From: Mesotaenium endlicherianum
Lineage: Eukaryota; Streptophyta; Zygnematophyceae; Zygnematales; Mesotaeniaceae
Direction: 5' to 3'
Length of the DNA: 64,000 nt
Assembly (NCBI GenBank): GCA_009602735.1
Contig: WELA01003362.1
Coordinates: 1 to 64,000 of the forward strand
Below the pieces are notes generated by a model. The model was not told where the DNA came from and searched no databases. It saw only the letters and a program-made list of their open reading frames with translations. This document shows, in pieces, positions 7,922-17,098 of the stretch. Positions within the stretch are counted from its first letter, which is position 1; every line of letters begins with the position of its first letter. A program made the translations under genes and the position numbers.

Positions 7922-9184
7922 ATGGCGCTACATACACAGAAAAAAATATGGGTTTATGCACATTGGCAGGAATTACAACAACCCTTTCTCATGGGCATGC
8001 TTTCTGTGACCCCTGCAAAAGGCAAAGAATCTTTTTCATTTGAATATACTACTGAATGGCTCAAATCCGGTTTCTCTCAAATGATTGATCCGGATTTACA
8101 ACTCTACCCGGGTGCTTATTATCCACGGGATGATAAACCCAATTTTGGTATTTTTCTTGATTCCTGTCCCGACAGATGGGGAAGGGTGCTGATGCAGCGC
8201 AGAGAAGCGGTTTTGGCAAGAGTAGAACAAAGAGCAGCAAAGAAGCTGTTGGAATCAGACTTTTTATTGGGTGTATACGATGGCCACAGAATGGGGGCAT
8301 TGCGCTTTAAATCAGATGAAGACGGGCCATTTTTAAATGATAACAAAGAGATGGCTTCCCCTCCGTGGACTTCATTGAGAGAGTTAGAGCAGGCTAGTTT
8401 AAAGTTTGAAGAAGATCATACGAATGACCCTGAATATTTAAAATGGCTTAACATGCTGATTGCTCCGGGTTCATCATTAGGAGGCGCCAGGCCAAAAGCA
8501 AGTGTAATGGATGCAGCACACAGTTTATGGATTGCAAAATTTCCAAGTAAAAACGATGACAAAGACGTAGCAGCATGGGAGATGGTAACCAACCAACTGG
8601 CAAAAGCAGCCGGCATAAACATAGCGGAAGGGAAGTTGCAACAGTTCAATAATAAGTACCATACCTATCTTACAAAACGCTTTGACAGAACAGCAAAGGG
8701 CGAACGGATACATTTTGCTTCGGCGATGACGCTACTTGGTCATATTGACGGTGATGATGCGTCAGGCGCCAGTTATCTCGAATTACTGGAATTTATTTCA
8801 AGGTATGGCGCAGACGTGGAGAAAGATTTAGAAGAATTATGGAGACGAATAGTTTTCAGTATATGTGTTAAAAATACAGATGACCATCTACGCAATCATG
8901 GCTTTCTGCTTACCCATAAAGGCTGGGTATTATCACCGGCTTATGACATCAATCCCAATGAATACGGAAAAGGCTTGAGCTTGAATATAACAGAAACAGA
9001 CAACTCACTTGATTTAGATTTAGCAGTGGAGGTAGCGGATTATTTTCGTTTATCAGCAGCAAAAGTCAAAGATATTATCCTACAGGTTTCTAATGCGGTA
9101 AAGGGATGGAAAAAACTTGCTGAAAAGGAGAAAATATCAACTGCAGAACAAGAAAGGATGTCTGTAGCGTTTAAGCTTGATTAA
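7922..9184 (+). CDS. hipA: HipA-family serine/threonine kinase toxin, looks whole
   Basis: HipA proteins are kinases; E. coli HipA phosphorylates glutamyl-tRNA synthetase, stops translation and promotes persistence. The 420-residue length is normal. Visible family features are an N-terminal Couple_hipA-type region, the phosphate/activation loop GSSLGGARPKASV (about residues 183-195), the catalytic KNTDDHLRNHGF motif (about 315-327) and the metal-binding-type LSPAYDINP motif (about 337-346). The substrate of this homologue is unknown. It follows hipB by one base and converges with the Wzz-like gene, overlapping its end by 14 bp. Confidence 0.87.
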   Translation: MALHTQKKIWVYAHWQELQQPFLMGMLSVTPAKGKESFSFEYTTEWLKSGFSQMIDPDLQLYPGAYYPRDDKPNFGIFLDSCPDRWGRVLMQRREAVLARVEQRAAKKLLESDFLLGVYDGHRMGALRFKSDEDGPFLNDNKEMASPPWTSLRELEQASLKFEEDHTNDPEYLKWLNMLIAPGSSLGGARPKASVMDAAHSLWIAKFPSKNDDKDVAAWEMVTNQLAKAAGINIAEGKLQQFNNKYHTYLTKRFDRTAKGERIHFASAMTLLGHIDGDDASGASYLELLEFISRYGADVEKDLEELWRRIVFSICVKNTDDHLRNHGFLLTHKGWVLSPAYDINPNEYGKGLSLNITETDNSLDLDLAVEVADYFRLSAAKVKDIILQVSNAVKGWKKLAEKEKISTAEQERMSVAFKLD

Positions 9185-10256
9185 ACTTTACCGGCTTCCG
9201 GTAAAACCAGGCCATCAACAGTACGCTTCCCACAAACCCAATGGCTCCTCCCGCCGCGGCCGCCATCCACCAATGCCATTCATTTTTCTTCAGCGGTAAC
9301 TCCGGCGTGTCTACCACCTGCACGGTGGGCGTTTCCTGTATCAGCGCCGTTCTGCTGATCTCCAGGTTCTTCACTATTTCTGCATAGATCGTCCCCTGCA
9401 CCACTTTATCCCTCGAAGAAATTTCCGCTGTCACTTCCGGCGCCGTATAAGCCGGGTTCACATCGAGCAACATCCTGCTGGCATCGGCTGCCGAATAAGT
9501 TTTGCGGTTCAGGGCATATTGTAAACTGTCGGCTTTGGCCTGTAAACGCTTTACATTGGTAGATAACCTGCGCGTTTTGGTTTCAATATAAAAATCGGCC
9601 GACTCCTGTAACAATCTTTTACAGAACAACTGGCTCAGTTGCTCATTGCGCATGGTGGTTTGCATTTCAAAAAAACCCAGCTTACGGTCGGGCTTGGCAA
9701 TGCTCAGCTCTTTTTCTCCTATCTGTTTGATGATGCGTTGCAGCAGGCTGTCTCCCAGGCGGCCGAACGTGCTAAGGCCGGGCGTAAAATCTACCTGTTT
9801 GCCCACTTTGCTGCTGTTCTTCCATTTTTCTTTCCATCCGTAAGTGTCGGCGTAGAGGTCGGCCAGGGAATATTGTTTGTTGCTGTCGACAGGTGTGAGG
9901 AGGGTTTTTTTAATCAAATGCTGACTGCGCACCAGCTCCAGCACATTATCACCTGCCAGCACACCGCTGGCGCCGCCGGAGAGGCTGCCGATATCAAAGC
10001 CGAATTGTCCCGCCAGGGCGCTCATGATGGAGCCGCCGCCTGTTTTGGCGTCTTCTACCACGAAGCTGAGCCGGGCTGTGTATGTAACCGGGCTTAACCA
10101 GGCTAATACCAATCCCACTACAATACCTGCTACGGTTACCAGCATCCAGGTGCGTACTTGCCCTAAGGCTGCTTTTATGCGTTGCAGGGCTTGCTGCCAT
10201 TGAGTTTGGAATGAATAAGGTTCGTCTTCGGGTAACATGATATTTTTAATTTTCAA
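9171..10256 (-). CDS. Wzz-like chain-length determinant / polysaccharide co-polymerase
   Basis: This inner-membrane protein controls polysaccharide chain length. It has the standard Wzz layout: a membrane segment at about residues 37-57 (MLVTVAGIVVGLVLAWLSP), the YTARLSFVVED Wzz start, a long periplasmic region with coiled-coil character (about 200-300) and a second membrane segment near the C-terminus (about 330-352) preceded by a proline-rich PELPLKKNEW stretch. No tyrosine kinase domain is fused, so it is the short class. It is the last gene of the minus-strand exopolysaccharide locus, following the Wza-like gene with one 80-bp intergenic repeat between them. Confidence 0.83.
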   Translation of the reverse strand: MKIKNIMLPEDEPYSFQTQWQQALQRIKAALGQVRTWMLVTVAGIVVGLVLAWLSPVTYTARLSFVVEDAKTGGGSIMSALAGQFGFDIGSLSGGASGVLAGDNVLELVRSQHLIKKTLLTPVDSNKQYSLADLYADTYGWKEKWKNSSKVGKQVDFTPGLSTFGRLGDSLLQRIIKQIGEKELSIAKPDRKLGFFEMQTTMRNEQLSQLFCKRLLQESADFYIETKTRRLSTNVKRLQAKADSLQYALNRKTYSAADASRMLLDVNPAYTAPEVTAEISSRDKVVQGTIYAEIVKNLEISRTALIQETPTVQVVDTPELPLKKNEWHWWMAAAAGGAIGFVGSVLLMAWFYRKPVKFNQA

Positions 10257-10257
10257 T

Positions 10258-10337
10258 CGTCATCCCGAGCGTAGCCGAGGGATCTGCCCGAACGCGCTAG
10301 CAGCTCCTTCGACTCGCTGCGCTCGCTCAGGATGACG
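10258..10337 (-). repeat. CGTCATCC/GGATGACG intergenic repeat, copy 1
   Basis: This is an 80-bp copy of the 13-member family, lying between the wza-like and wzz-like genes. Its long arm (CCTTCGACTCGC...) is on the right, so it points the same way as the flanking minus-strand genes. It is the only copy inside the polysaccharide region. Confidence 0.9.
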
Positions 10338-10349
10338 TTTTTTTTTCGG

Positions 10350-12644
10350 TTATTTTCTGAGTACTGCTATCAAGCTAATCAGCGCAGTGAAAGAGCCGGT
10401 GAGCGCTGAAATTTCTATCACCGATAAACCGCGCTTTTCTCCTTCCAGCCGCTCGGGTACAATGATCTTACTTCCGGGCATTACCCTTGGGTAATGGCGG
10501 AAGAAAAGAAAATGCCGGATCTTTTTGTTGATGCCATTGCTGTACGCCACATACGCTTTGCGCAGGTTCCCTTTGTCGGTTACACCACCGGCATCGGCAA
10601 TATAAGACAACATGCGGCCAGAGCCATAGCTCAGGATCTGCGGTGTGAACACAGCCCCCTGCACTTCTACAAAAGGTACATTGCGCGGCACATAAATGCT
10701 GTCATCCGGCAGCAGCAGGAATTTTTCATTGCTGCGGTTGCCAGCCTCAAACAAATTGGTGCCCACACGCAAATGGTTGCGGTACACCTGCACATTGGCC
10801 ATCGATGCATAAGGCGTAATACCACCGGCGCGCAGCAACAGTTCCTGCACGGTCTCATCTCTCCGCTCCAGCGCATAATCGCCCGAATACAATACTTCAC
10901 CCCTGAGTTTTACATTGCCCAGGGTATGGTAGTTGAGTAGTTTGGGAACGAACACATAATCGAGTGGTTGCAACAGGGTATGGCTGCTTTGCTGTAGGGT
11001 AGAATCTACATCTACCTTTAGCAGGCTGAGCAGTTGGTTGGCCAGGGTATCGGATTTATTTTTCTCTAATCGTGATATCTCCACTTTGTGGGTAGCGGCA
11101 TCGGCCGTAAAGCCACCCGCCATCACAATAGCGTCTTCTACTGAAATACCCTGCCGGAACTCGAATGAGCCCGGATTGCGCACATTACCGCCAACGGTAA
11201 CGCTCAGTACATCCCGTATGCTGTCGCGCGCAGGTATGTAAACAGAGTCTTCGCGGATCAATGCAATATCATTGGTTTTGCCGGATTGTATTTGGTTGAG
11301 GTCGAAAGAGACCAGCTCGCGCACAGCGCCATTGTCGCGGAAGCGCACAATATATCCCCGGTTGCGGAACGCATCTTCGCGCAGGCCATCGGCCTTACGG
11401 ATCAGTTGGGTAAGGGTAAGATCCTGGCTCAATTCGTAATTGCCGGGATGATACACCGCGCCGCTGATAACGACACGGTTGCTGAAACGGCTGAGTATTT
11501 TTTCTACCTGCACCGAATCGCCGTTGCGGGGAAGGAAATAAGCAAAATCGGCGGCCGCCACATCACGCACCTTTCTTTCTTTATCGCCCAACTGCACCAG
11601 CTTTACCGCGTCTTTGAGAGCATGATCGCCCAGTCCGCCGCCATAGTTAATGAGATCGGCCAGGGTTTCTTTGCCCAGCAGCTCATAGATCGCCGGGCGC
11701 TTTACTTCACCCGCCAGCATCACCCTTTTCTCGTACACAGGAAAACGGATCACATCCTGGTCCTGCAAACGGATATTGGGTAATGTGCCCTTTTGTAAGA
11801 ATTCATAAAAGTCAACCGTCTGTAATACTTTATTGTCGCGGATCAGCTCAATTTTTCGCAAAGAGCCGTTCTGCGAAGGACCGCCGGAGAGGTACAATAC
11901 GTTGAAAAAACTGGCCAGGGCTGTTACCGTATAATTACCCGGCTTCTCGGCTTCGCCGATCACACTTATCCGGATGCCCCGCACATTGCCAAGGGAAAGG
12001 TACAAGCGGGTGCGGCCCGATGCCAACCCGGGGTAAGGAACGCGCAGCCGGTTCTTGATCTGTTGTGTGGCTTGGTCGATAGTGAGACCGTTCAGGTTCA
12101 CAAAACCGGCATGGGGCAATTCATAATTGCCTTCGCGGCTGATCACAGCGGTATTGGTGAGTTCATTGAGACCCGAAAGGGAAAGCGTTAATTCATCATT
12201 GGCGCCCAATACATAACTGGCCGGGGTGGCCACATTGAAATTGGGCTCAAAAGACATCTCCGGACTATTGAAAAAATCAAACCCGTAGTAAGGAGAATTT
12301 TTTTTCAGCTGCGGCATTTCAAAGATCCAGGTAGAGTCGCGCATAAAATTACTGGTATCCTTGATGATGGTGTTGGTGCTGAACCGTGATTTGGAGCCCG
12401 CCTGTAACTGCACCAGCCTTTTTTTGAAAGCATTCACTTCAGTAGGACTCATCCCTTTCTGCACCAGCAAACGAACGGCATCGCTTTCAGACATGCCCGA
12501 CTTCTGCGCCTGTTGCCACAGTTGAATGATCTGCTGGTCGGACAGCTGCGATACTTTGCCGGAGAAACTGCCGTTCTGCGCCAGGGCGGCGGTACCTGCC
12601 AAAGTAATGAACAGCCAACCCAGGCCACGGAGAAAATGCTTCAT
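10350..12644 (-). CDS. Wza-like polysaccharide export protein with six SLBB repeats
   Basis: This is the outer-membrane export channel of the polysaccharide machine. A signal peptide ends AALAQ after the ATG at 12644; an ATG seven codons upstream is less likely. The poly-export domain (from about residue 150, YVLGANDELTLSLSG) is followed by six SLBB-type units recognisable by their G-x-V-x-x-P-G-x-Y signature (IGEAEKPGNY, AGEVKRPAIY, SGAVYHPGNY, GGNVRNPGSF, RGEVLYSGDY and QGAVFTPQIL). A hydrophobic segment ends the protein (ALTGSFTALISLIAV). At 764 residues with six SLBB units it is about twice the size of E. coli Wza, as is common in Bacteroidetes. No lipobox cysteine is seen. Confidence 0.88.
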   Translation of the reverse strand: MKHFLRGLGWLFITLAGTAALAQNGSFSGKVSQLSDQQIIQLWQQAQKSGMSESDAVRLLVQKGMSPTEVNAFKKRLVQLQAGSKSRFSTNTIIKDTSNFMRDSTWIFEMPQLKKNSPYYGFDFFNSPEMSFEPNFNVATPASYVLGANDELTLSLSGLNELTNTAVISREGNYELPHAGFVNLNGLTIDQATQQIKNRLRVPYPGLASGRTRLYLSLGNVRGIRISVIGEAEKPGNYTVTALASFFNVLYLSGGPSQNGSLRKIELIRDNKVLQTVDFYEFLQKGTLPNIRLQDQDVIRFPVYEKRVMLAGEVKRPAIYELLGKETLADLINYGGGLGDHALKDAVKLVQLGDKERKVRDVAAADFAYFLPRNGDSVQVEKILSRFSNRVVISGAVYHPGNYELSQDLTLTQLIRKADGLREDAFRNRGYIVRFRDNGAVRELVSFDLNQIQSGKTNDIALIREDSVYIPARDSIRDVLSVTVGGNVRNPGSFEFRQGISVEDAIVMAGGFTADAATHKVEISRLEKNKSDTLANQLLSLLKVDVDSTLQQSSHTLLQPLDYVFVPKLLNYHTLGNVKLRGEVLYSGDYALERRDETVQELLLRAGGITPYASMANVQVYRNHLRVGTNLFEAGNRSNEKFLLLPDDSIYVPRNVPFVEVQGAVFTPQILSYGSGRMLSYIADAGGVTDKGNLRKAYVAYSNGINKKIRHFLFFRHYPRVMPGSKIIVPERLEGEKRGLSVIEISALTGSFTALISLIAVLRK

Positions 12645-12689
12645 AGTATGGAATAAGTGCGACAAATATATAGGTTTTGAAGGAGAGGC

Positions 12690-14342
12690 TTAGAGCCCGT
12701 AACTCATGCCGATGTTCAGGGTATGGTCGTTGTACGACTGCCCCGTTTTATAATCGGTTACGTGCAGGTTGCTGATAAAGCCGCGCAGGTACAATTTATG
12801 CACCCATTGATAAGAGAGGCTGCCATACCATTCCTGGCGATGGTTTTGCAGGTCGAACAGGAAGGGAGGTTGCGGCTGTGCAAAATATTGCTGGTCTACA
12901 GTGCCGGGTCCGCCCTTGCGGATATACTGGTAGCGAACCATGCACTGGAGGCGGGGAGCAGGGGTGTATTTGAGGAAAGCGATCCACCGGTCGGCATTAT
13001 TACCCATCCAGTCGCCCAGCAGGTAACTGTCGTGCGTATACAGTTGGGCGGGTATCAGGTTGCTGTACACAAAGGGCCTGATCTTGGTATATTCGGCGCC
13101 GATGGTGAGATAAGGGATGAACGCATCTGTAACGGAAGCGCCGATATTCATACCTACCTGGTTGCGGTTTTTTACCTTATCGAACACCTTTGACAGGAGT
13201 ATCTCGTCGATGAACAGGGTGGAATACAAATGGGTTTTGGGCAACTGGTTGCGCGAGCTCACCTGGAAAAAGAACTGACCGTTTGAGCCGTTGTTATTGT
13301 TGTTGTCATTGACCAGGTTGTCATAAGCTTTGAAGAACATGATGGGGATCAGGTAGCCCAACTCCAGCCGGTCGCTGTAGATCATCGATTCGCCTAAGCT
13401 GATATCCAATCCTTTTGTGGGCGTGATCTGTACACTATGTGTAGCCATATATTTGGCGATGGTGAACTCGCGAATGCCACCATAAACGGTGTTGCCGGTA
13501 CGGTAGGAGCGGGTAGAGTCTATAATATCTGAATGCAGCCAGGCATGGGTATAGTTGAAGCTGAGCCAGGGCAGTGGCCGGTAATCGAGGCGTATATAGG
13601 GATAGGTAGGGGCTTTGTCGGACAATACCATCCGTCCGTTCTCGCCATAACCCCATAGCAGGTGATCCTGCCCGATGCTTACCGAACCATTCTTCCAGGT
13701 ATAGGCTAATCCGGCGCGTAAGGCGGTGTAGTTATGGCTTTTTTTATTGTCGGCAATACGGCCCACGATACCCGTTTCGGGCGTGTTTTGGCGTATGGTA
13801 TCCATGCCCGGGCCTTTTTCATTGATATCATTCAGGGCAATGTACCACGACCAATGCTTATCGCCATACCCGTATATATTGAACCCGGAGCTGTATTGCT
13901 TCACATCCTTGCCACTGCCGCGTATATAGCCGGCAGTGATCACCGGATCGGCCCTGAGCAGGAACTGTTTACCGGTATAAGAAAAAAAGCGCCAGCGTGC
14001 ATAACCGTCTTTTTTGAAAACGGTAGGTTTGGTATTGATGGCCGATGAATCGCGCTGCAATTCTTTTGAATCGGTATATTCCTGACGATAGAAATCAAGC
14101 TCTTTTTGTTCTACCCGGCTAAGTTGTGTTTGGTGGGCAGCCAGGCTGTCGAGGCATTGTTCAATATAAATGCGGCTGAGTGGCCGGATATGATCATTGA
14201 AAACGATCAATCCCTTCTGCGCCATACGGGAAAGATAATTGTACACCTCGCCGCGGTGGTCTTCCCAAACAGATTGACCGCTAGCCTTAGGGGTAAATGC
14301 TTGAAAGCTAAACAAGAGTGCGAAAAATAAGATGCTTCTCAT
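12690..14342 (-). CDS. Wzi-like outer-membrane beta-barrel protein of the polysaccharide locus
   Basis: This is a 550-residue secreted protein with a signal peptide ending KASGQ (about residue 23). A helical N-terminal portion (to about residue 100) is followed by a run of amphipathic strands and an aromatic-ended C-terminus (MSYGL) typical of barrels. The motif SIGQDHLLWGYGENGRMVLSD at about residues 215-235 is in the place of the Wzi WWGPG block, so it is a diverged member of the capsule-assembly family. It lies directly upstream of the Wza-like gene (24 bases apart) and is probably co-transcribed with it. A third, more distant Wzi-like protein in one window is notable. Confidence 0.72.
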   Translation of the reverse strand: MRSILFFALLFSFQAFTPKASGQSVWEDHRGEVYNYLSRMAQKGLIVFNDHIRPLSRIYIEQCLDSLAAHQTQLSRVEQKELDFYRQEYTDSKELQRDSSAINTKPTVFKKDGYARWRFFSYTGKQFLLRADPVITAGYIRGSGKDVKQYSSGFNIYGYGDKHWSWYIALNDINEKGPGMDTIRQNTPETGIVGRIADNKKSHNYTALRAGLAYTWKNGSVSIGQDHLLWGYGENGRMVLSDKAPTYPYIRLDYRPLPWLSFNYTHAWLHSDIIDSTRSYRTGNTVYGGIREFTIAKYMATHSVQITPTKGLDISLGESMIYSDRLELGYLIPIMFFKAYDNLVNDNNNNNGSNGQFFFQVSSRNQLPKTHLYSTLFIDEILLSKVFDKVKNRNQVGMNIGASVTDAFIPYLTIGAEYTKIRPFVYSNLIPAQLYTHDSYLLGDWMGNNADRWIAFLKYTPAPRLQCMVRYQYIRKGGPGTVDQQYFAQPQPPFLFDLQNHRQEWYGSLSYQWVHKLYLRGFISNLHVTDYKTGQSYNDHTLNIGMSYGL

Positions 14343-14372
14343 TTAAAAATAATTTACAATGTACCGAACGGT

Positions 14373-14380
14373 CAAAGGTA
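14373..14380 (-). promoter_or_regulatory. TACCTTTG -7 box before the Wzi-like gene
   Basis: On the minus strand TACCTTTG fits the Bacteroidetes TAnnTTTG consensus and would give a leader of about 25 bases before the ATG at 14342. No good TTTG -33 element is seen at the usual distance, so this is tentative. It would let the Wzi-Wza-Wzz block be expressed apart from the upstream glycosyltransferase genes. Confidence 0.4.
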
Positions 14381-14413
14381 GGCTTCGGCAAAAGATGCAT
14401 AAATTAATATATT

Positions 14414-15817
14414 CTAATACGCATTCTGATCCCCTCTGCAGATATTGATCACCGTTTGCAGAATGATCTGGCAATCCAGCCAGAATGTCCAGCGATGGAT
14501 ATAATAGAGGTCGAAGTTCACACGGCGCTGCATAGAGCCCGGACTGCGGGTTTCACCACGACAGCCATTCACCTGCGCCCATCCTGAAATGCCCGGCTTC
14601 ACCACATGGCGCAGCATGTAATTGTCTACCGTTTGCATGGATTCCAGGTTTAGTGGTGTGGGGTGGGGGCGCGGACCCACCACCGACATATTACCCAGCA
14701 ACACATTCCAGAACTGGGGCAGTTCATCGAGGTTAGTGCGGCGCAGCACGGCACCGAGGGGCGTCACGCGCGGATCGTTTTTCAGGGCCTGGTTATAATG
14801 GCCGTTGCTGTCGGTATCGTGGCTGCCATTCACCATGGTACGGAACTTATAGCAAGTGATCTTTTCATTGTTGAGACCCCATCTTTCCTGCTTGAAAATA
14901 ACAGACCCTCGGGATGTAAGTTTAATTGCTATCGCAATCAGGGGGAGCAGCCAGCTACCGATCAACACGAAGAAAAAAAGAGAAAACAACACGTCGAAAA
15001 TGCGTTTGAGAAGCTTGTTCTCTTCTTTATCCAGCGGCAGCTCGCGGATATTGATCACCGATAATTGCCCGATATTATTGACCTGTATGGAAGAGGTGGC
15101 GAACTGTTGCACATCGGGAATGATCCTTGCCTTGGTACCGTAATAATCGCAGATCTCAATGCATTCCTGGATCATTTTGCTTTGGGCATTGGGCAGGGCG
15201 ATGACCACTTCATCTACCATCTTGCCTTGTAAAAGGGCAGGCAGTTGAGAAAGGCCTCCGTGATAAGTACAGCCGTTCATTTTAGGCGTATGGTCGTCGA
15301 TGAATCCAATGCATTTATAACCGTAATAATAATATTTATTGATGGTCTCATAAAAATCGAGGGCGCTGTTGGTGGCGCCTACCAGCAACAGGTTGTCGAG
15401 CAGCTTGCCCTGGAAAAGGGCCGAGTGCAGGTATTTACGGATAATGTATTTGGTAATGGTAAAGAAACCAAAGAGCAGGGCGATGAAAGTGACGAAGAAC
15501 AAACTGCTGAATTGAAAATAATCCTGGAGGAAAAAAGAAATGGAACTGAGCAGTATGCTGTAGATGACCAGCGTGTAAGCAATAAAAACGATCTCTTCAG
15601 AATACTTGTTAGACCGCCGGTCCTTGTATAGCTTGGAAAAAGCGGTAGCAACGTACCAGGTAGTGAGGGCGATCAATAAAAAAAGATAATTGCTGGCATC
15701 GTTGGCGAAAATACTTTGTTTGAGAACCAGGCGTCTTGCCACTATGAAAGAGATCCCGATCACAGGACCGTCGATGATGTATTTAATGAGCGTGTACCGG
15801 TTATACGACTTGGTCAT
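14414..15817 (-). CDS. full-length undecaprenyl-phosphate sugar phosphotransferase (WbaP/WcaJ type)
   Basis: This is the initiating enzyme of exopolysaccharide synthesis. At 467 residues it has the complete family layout: four N-terminal membrane helices (about residues 8-120), a nucleotide-binding-like domain (about 135-255, [19 protein letters not shown]), a fifth membrane segment (about 275-300) and the C-terminal catalytic domain with [47 protein letters not shown] and [16 protein letters not shown]. The sugar is not predictable, though the NGCRGE form resembles enzymes called glucose-1-phosphate transferases. A second, shorter enzyme of the same reaction class lies at 3138-4163. Confidence 0.9.
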   Translation of the reverse strand: MTKSYNRYTLIKYIIDGPVIGISFIVARRLVLKQSIFANDASNYLFLLIALTTWYVATAFSKLYKDRRSNKYSEEIVFIAYTLVIYSILLSSISFFLQDYFQFSSLFFVTFIALLFGFFTITKYIIRKYLHSALFQGKLLDNLLLVGATNSALDFYETINKYYYYGYKCIGFIDDHTPKMNGCTYHGGLSQLPALLQGKMVDEVVIALPNAQSKMIQECIEICDYYGTKARIIPDVQQFATSSIQVNNIGQLSVINIRELPLDKEENKLLKRIFDVLFSLFFFVLIGSWLLPLIAIAIKLTSRGSVIFKQERWGLNNEKITCYKFRTMVNGSHDTDSNGHYNQALKNDPRVTPLGAVLRRTNLDELPQFWNVLLGNMSVVGPRPHPTPLNLESMQTVDNYMLRHVVKPGISGWAQVNGCRGETRSPGSMQRRVNFDLYYIHRWTFWLDCQIILQTVINICRGDQNAY

Positions 15818-15842
15818 AATGCGTTCAAAAGGATATTAGCAC

Positions 15843-15861
15843 GTTGATAGGGGGGATCAAC
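15843..15861 (-). promoter_or_regulatory. inverted repeat with a G6 core before the initiating transferase gene
   Basis: GTTGAT (15843-15848) and ATCAAC (15856-15861) form a perfect 6-base inverted repeat around AGGGGGG. On the transcribed strand the element contains ATCCCCCCT and lies about 25-45 bases before the ATG at 15817. The same 9-mer in the same orientation stands before two other minus-strand reading frames (57709-57717 and 60342-60350). The role is unknown. Confidence 0.35.
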
Positions 15862-15915
15862 AATTTTCATGCTAAAATAGTTGAATATTTAATAGCCACC
15901 TAAGAAAGACCCGGT

Positions 15916-16692
15916 TTAGGGGATAAAACGCTGCTTGCGGATCTTCTGCCTGACTACCAGGGGGATGAAGCGGGGCGCCTCTACAAAATAGCGGTTGAAC
16001 AGGCGCCGGGGTTCTTTGTAAAAGCGGTACAGCCATTCCAGGCCGTTTTGTTGCATGAAACGGGGTGCCCGGGGTATCAGTCCGGCTGCCACTTCAAAAG
16101 CGCCGCCCACGCCAATGGCCACTTTCACTTCCAGTTGGTCGAGGTGATCATATATCCAGAAATCCTGCTTGGGGGCCGTAAGACTCACCCAGAGGATATC
16201 GGGTTTAACCTCGTTGATGAGCCGGATCATTTTTTGGTTTTCGGCCTCGCTGAACTGTTCGGCGAAAGGCGGGGAGTAGAGGCCGGTGATGCGGATGCCG
16301 GGGAAGCGCTGTTCATAGGCTGTTTTGAGCTGTTCGGCCACCCCTTCCCGGGCGCCCAGCAAGAACATGGTATATTTTCTATGGTAGCACTCCTCCATAT
16401 ATTGCGGGAGCAGGTCCAGGCCGGTAACCCTTCCTTTCAGGGGGGTGCCCAACAGTTTGGAGGCCCAGATCAGGGGAACACCGTCGCACAAGGTGAGATC
16501 GGCGCTGTTGTATAATTCTTTGAGGGGCCGATTGCGGTGTGCCCACACCACGCAGTTGACAGGCGTAACACAAACTCTTTTTTTCTCGCCGGCATCCACC
16601 CACCGGTTGAAGATATCCATCGTTTCCCGAAGAGAAACATTGCTGATACCCGTTCCGGCGATATTTACTTTAGTGGCAGTTCGCTCGTTCAT
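15916..16692 (-). CDS. WecG/TagA/CpsF-family glycosyltransferase
   Basis: Family members add the second sugar (for example ManNAcA or ManNAc) to a lipid-linked intermediate. This 258-residue protein matches the family in length and motifs: VCVTPVNCVVWAHRN, LTLCDGVPLIWASKLLG, RVTGLDLLPQYM, FLLGAREGVAEQL, VSLTAPKQDFWIYDH and IGVGGAFEVAAGLIPRAPRF, then the basic membrane-associating C-terminus (about residues 220-258). Its place directly upstream of the initiating transferase gene fits a second-step role. The donor sugar is not predictable here. Confidence 0.9.
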   Translation of the reverse strand: MNERTATKVNIAGTGISNVSLRETMDIFNRWVDAGEKKRVCVTPVNCVVWAHRNRPLKELYNSADLTLCDGVPLIWASKLLGTPLKGRVTGLDLLPQYMEECYHRKYTMFLLGAREGVAEQLKTAYEQRFPGIRITGLYSPPFAEQFSEAENQKMIRLINEVKPDILWVSLTAPKQDFWIYDHLDQLEVKVAIGVGGAFEVAAGLIPRAPRFMQQNGLEWLYRFYKEPRRLFNRYFVEAPRFIPLVVRQKIRKQRFIP

Positions 16693-16718
16693 AAACTGGT
16701 GCAGGATTGGTTTTGCTT

Positions 16719-17096
16719 CTATTGTTCCTGCAACTTGTTTTGCAAAGAGGCAGTAAGTGCTATTAAGGCAGGGGAGAATTGTTCACTTTGTAGCTGTGCG
16801 TACTTTAATTCAACTGTATGATACAATCCTTCCAAAAAATCGAATTCCTGCACTACAATTGTATCCTTGCATCGAACAATTTCTGAGATTAGCTCACTTT
16901 TGTCCGCATTAAAAATGGAAAAGTTGACGCATGGAAATTTTTCATCACCATAAAAATATTTGTCCACCCTCAGGACTTGATTATTAAAGGCAGATTCATA
17001 AGAAAATAGTCCTTTCCCTTTCTGCCACTGAAGCAATCCATGAGTGGTAGCATCTTTCACTGTATTGGTCAGTAATATAAATTGTTTATTGAACAT
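16719..17096 (-). CDS. hypothetical protein, second gene of an unrecognised two-gene module
   Basis: This is a 125-residue soluble protein with no signal peptide and no family recognised. It reads as an alternating strand/helix fold: an N-terminal strand-rich part (FILLTNTVKDATTHGLLQWQ, YESAFNNQVLRVDKYFY) and a C-terminal helix of about 30 residues. It starts two bases after the stop of the membrane protein gene before it, so the two are translated together. Its codon use is more AT-rich than that of the sugar genes on both sides. It is placed between a GT4 gene and the WecG-type gene but shows no feature of polysaccharide enzymes. Confidence 0.65.
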   Translation of the reverse strand: MFNKQFILLTNTVKDATTHGLLQWQKGKGLFSYESAFNNQVLRVDKYFYGDEKFPCVNFSIFNADKSELISEIVRCKDTIVVQEFDFLEGLYHTVELKYAQLQSEQFSPALIALTASLQNKLQEQ

Positions 17097-17098
17097 AG

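Noticed and set aside
9639-10097. A 152-codon plus-strand frame opposite the wzz-like gene
   Set aside because: It lies wholly within the Wzz-like reading frame and shows no start context or family features.
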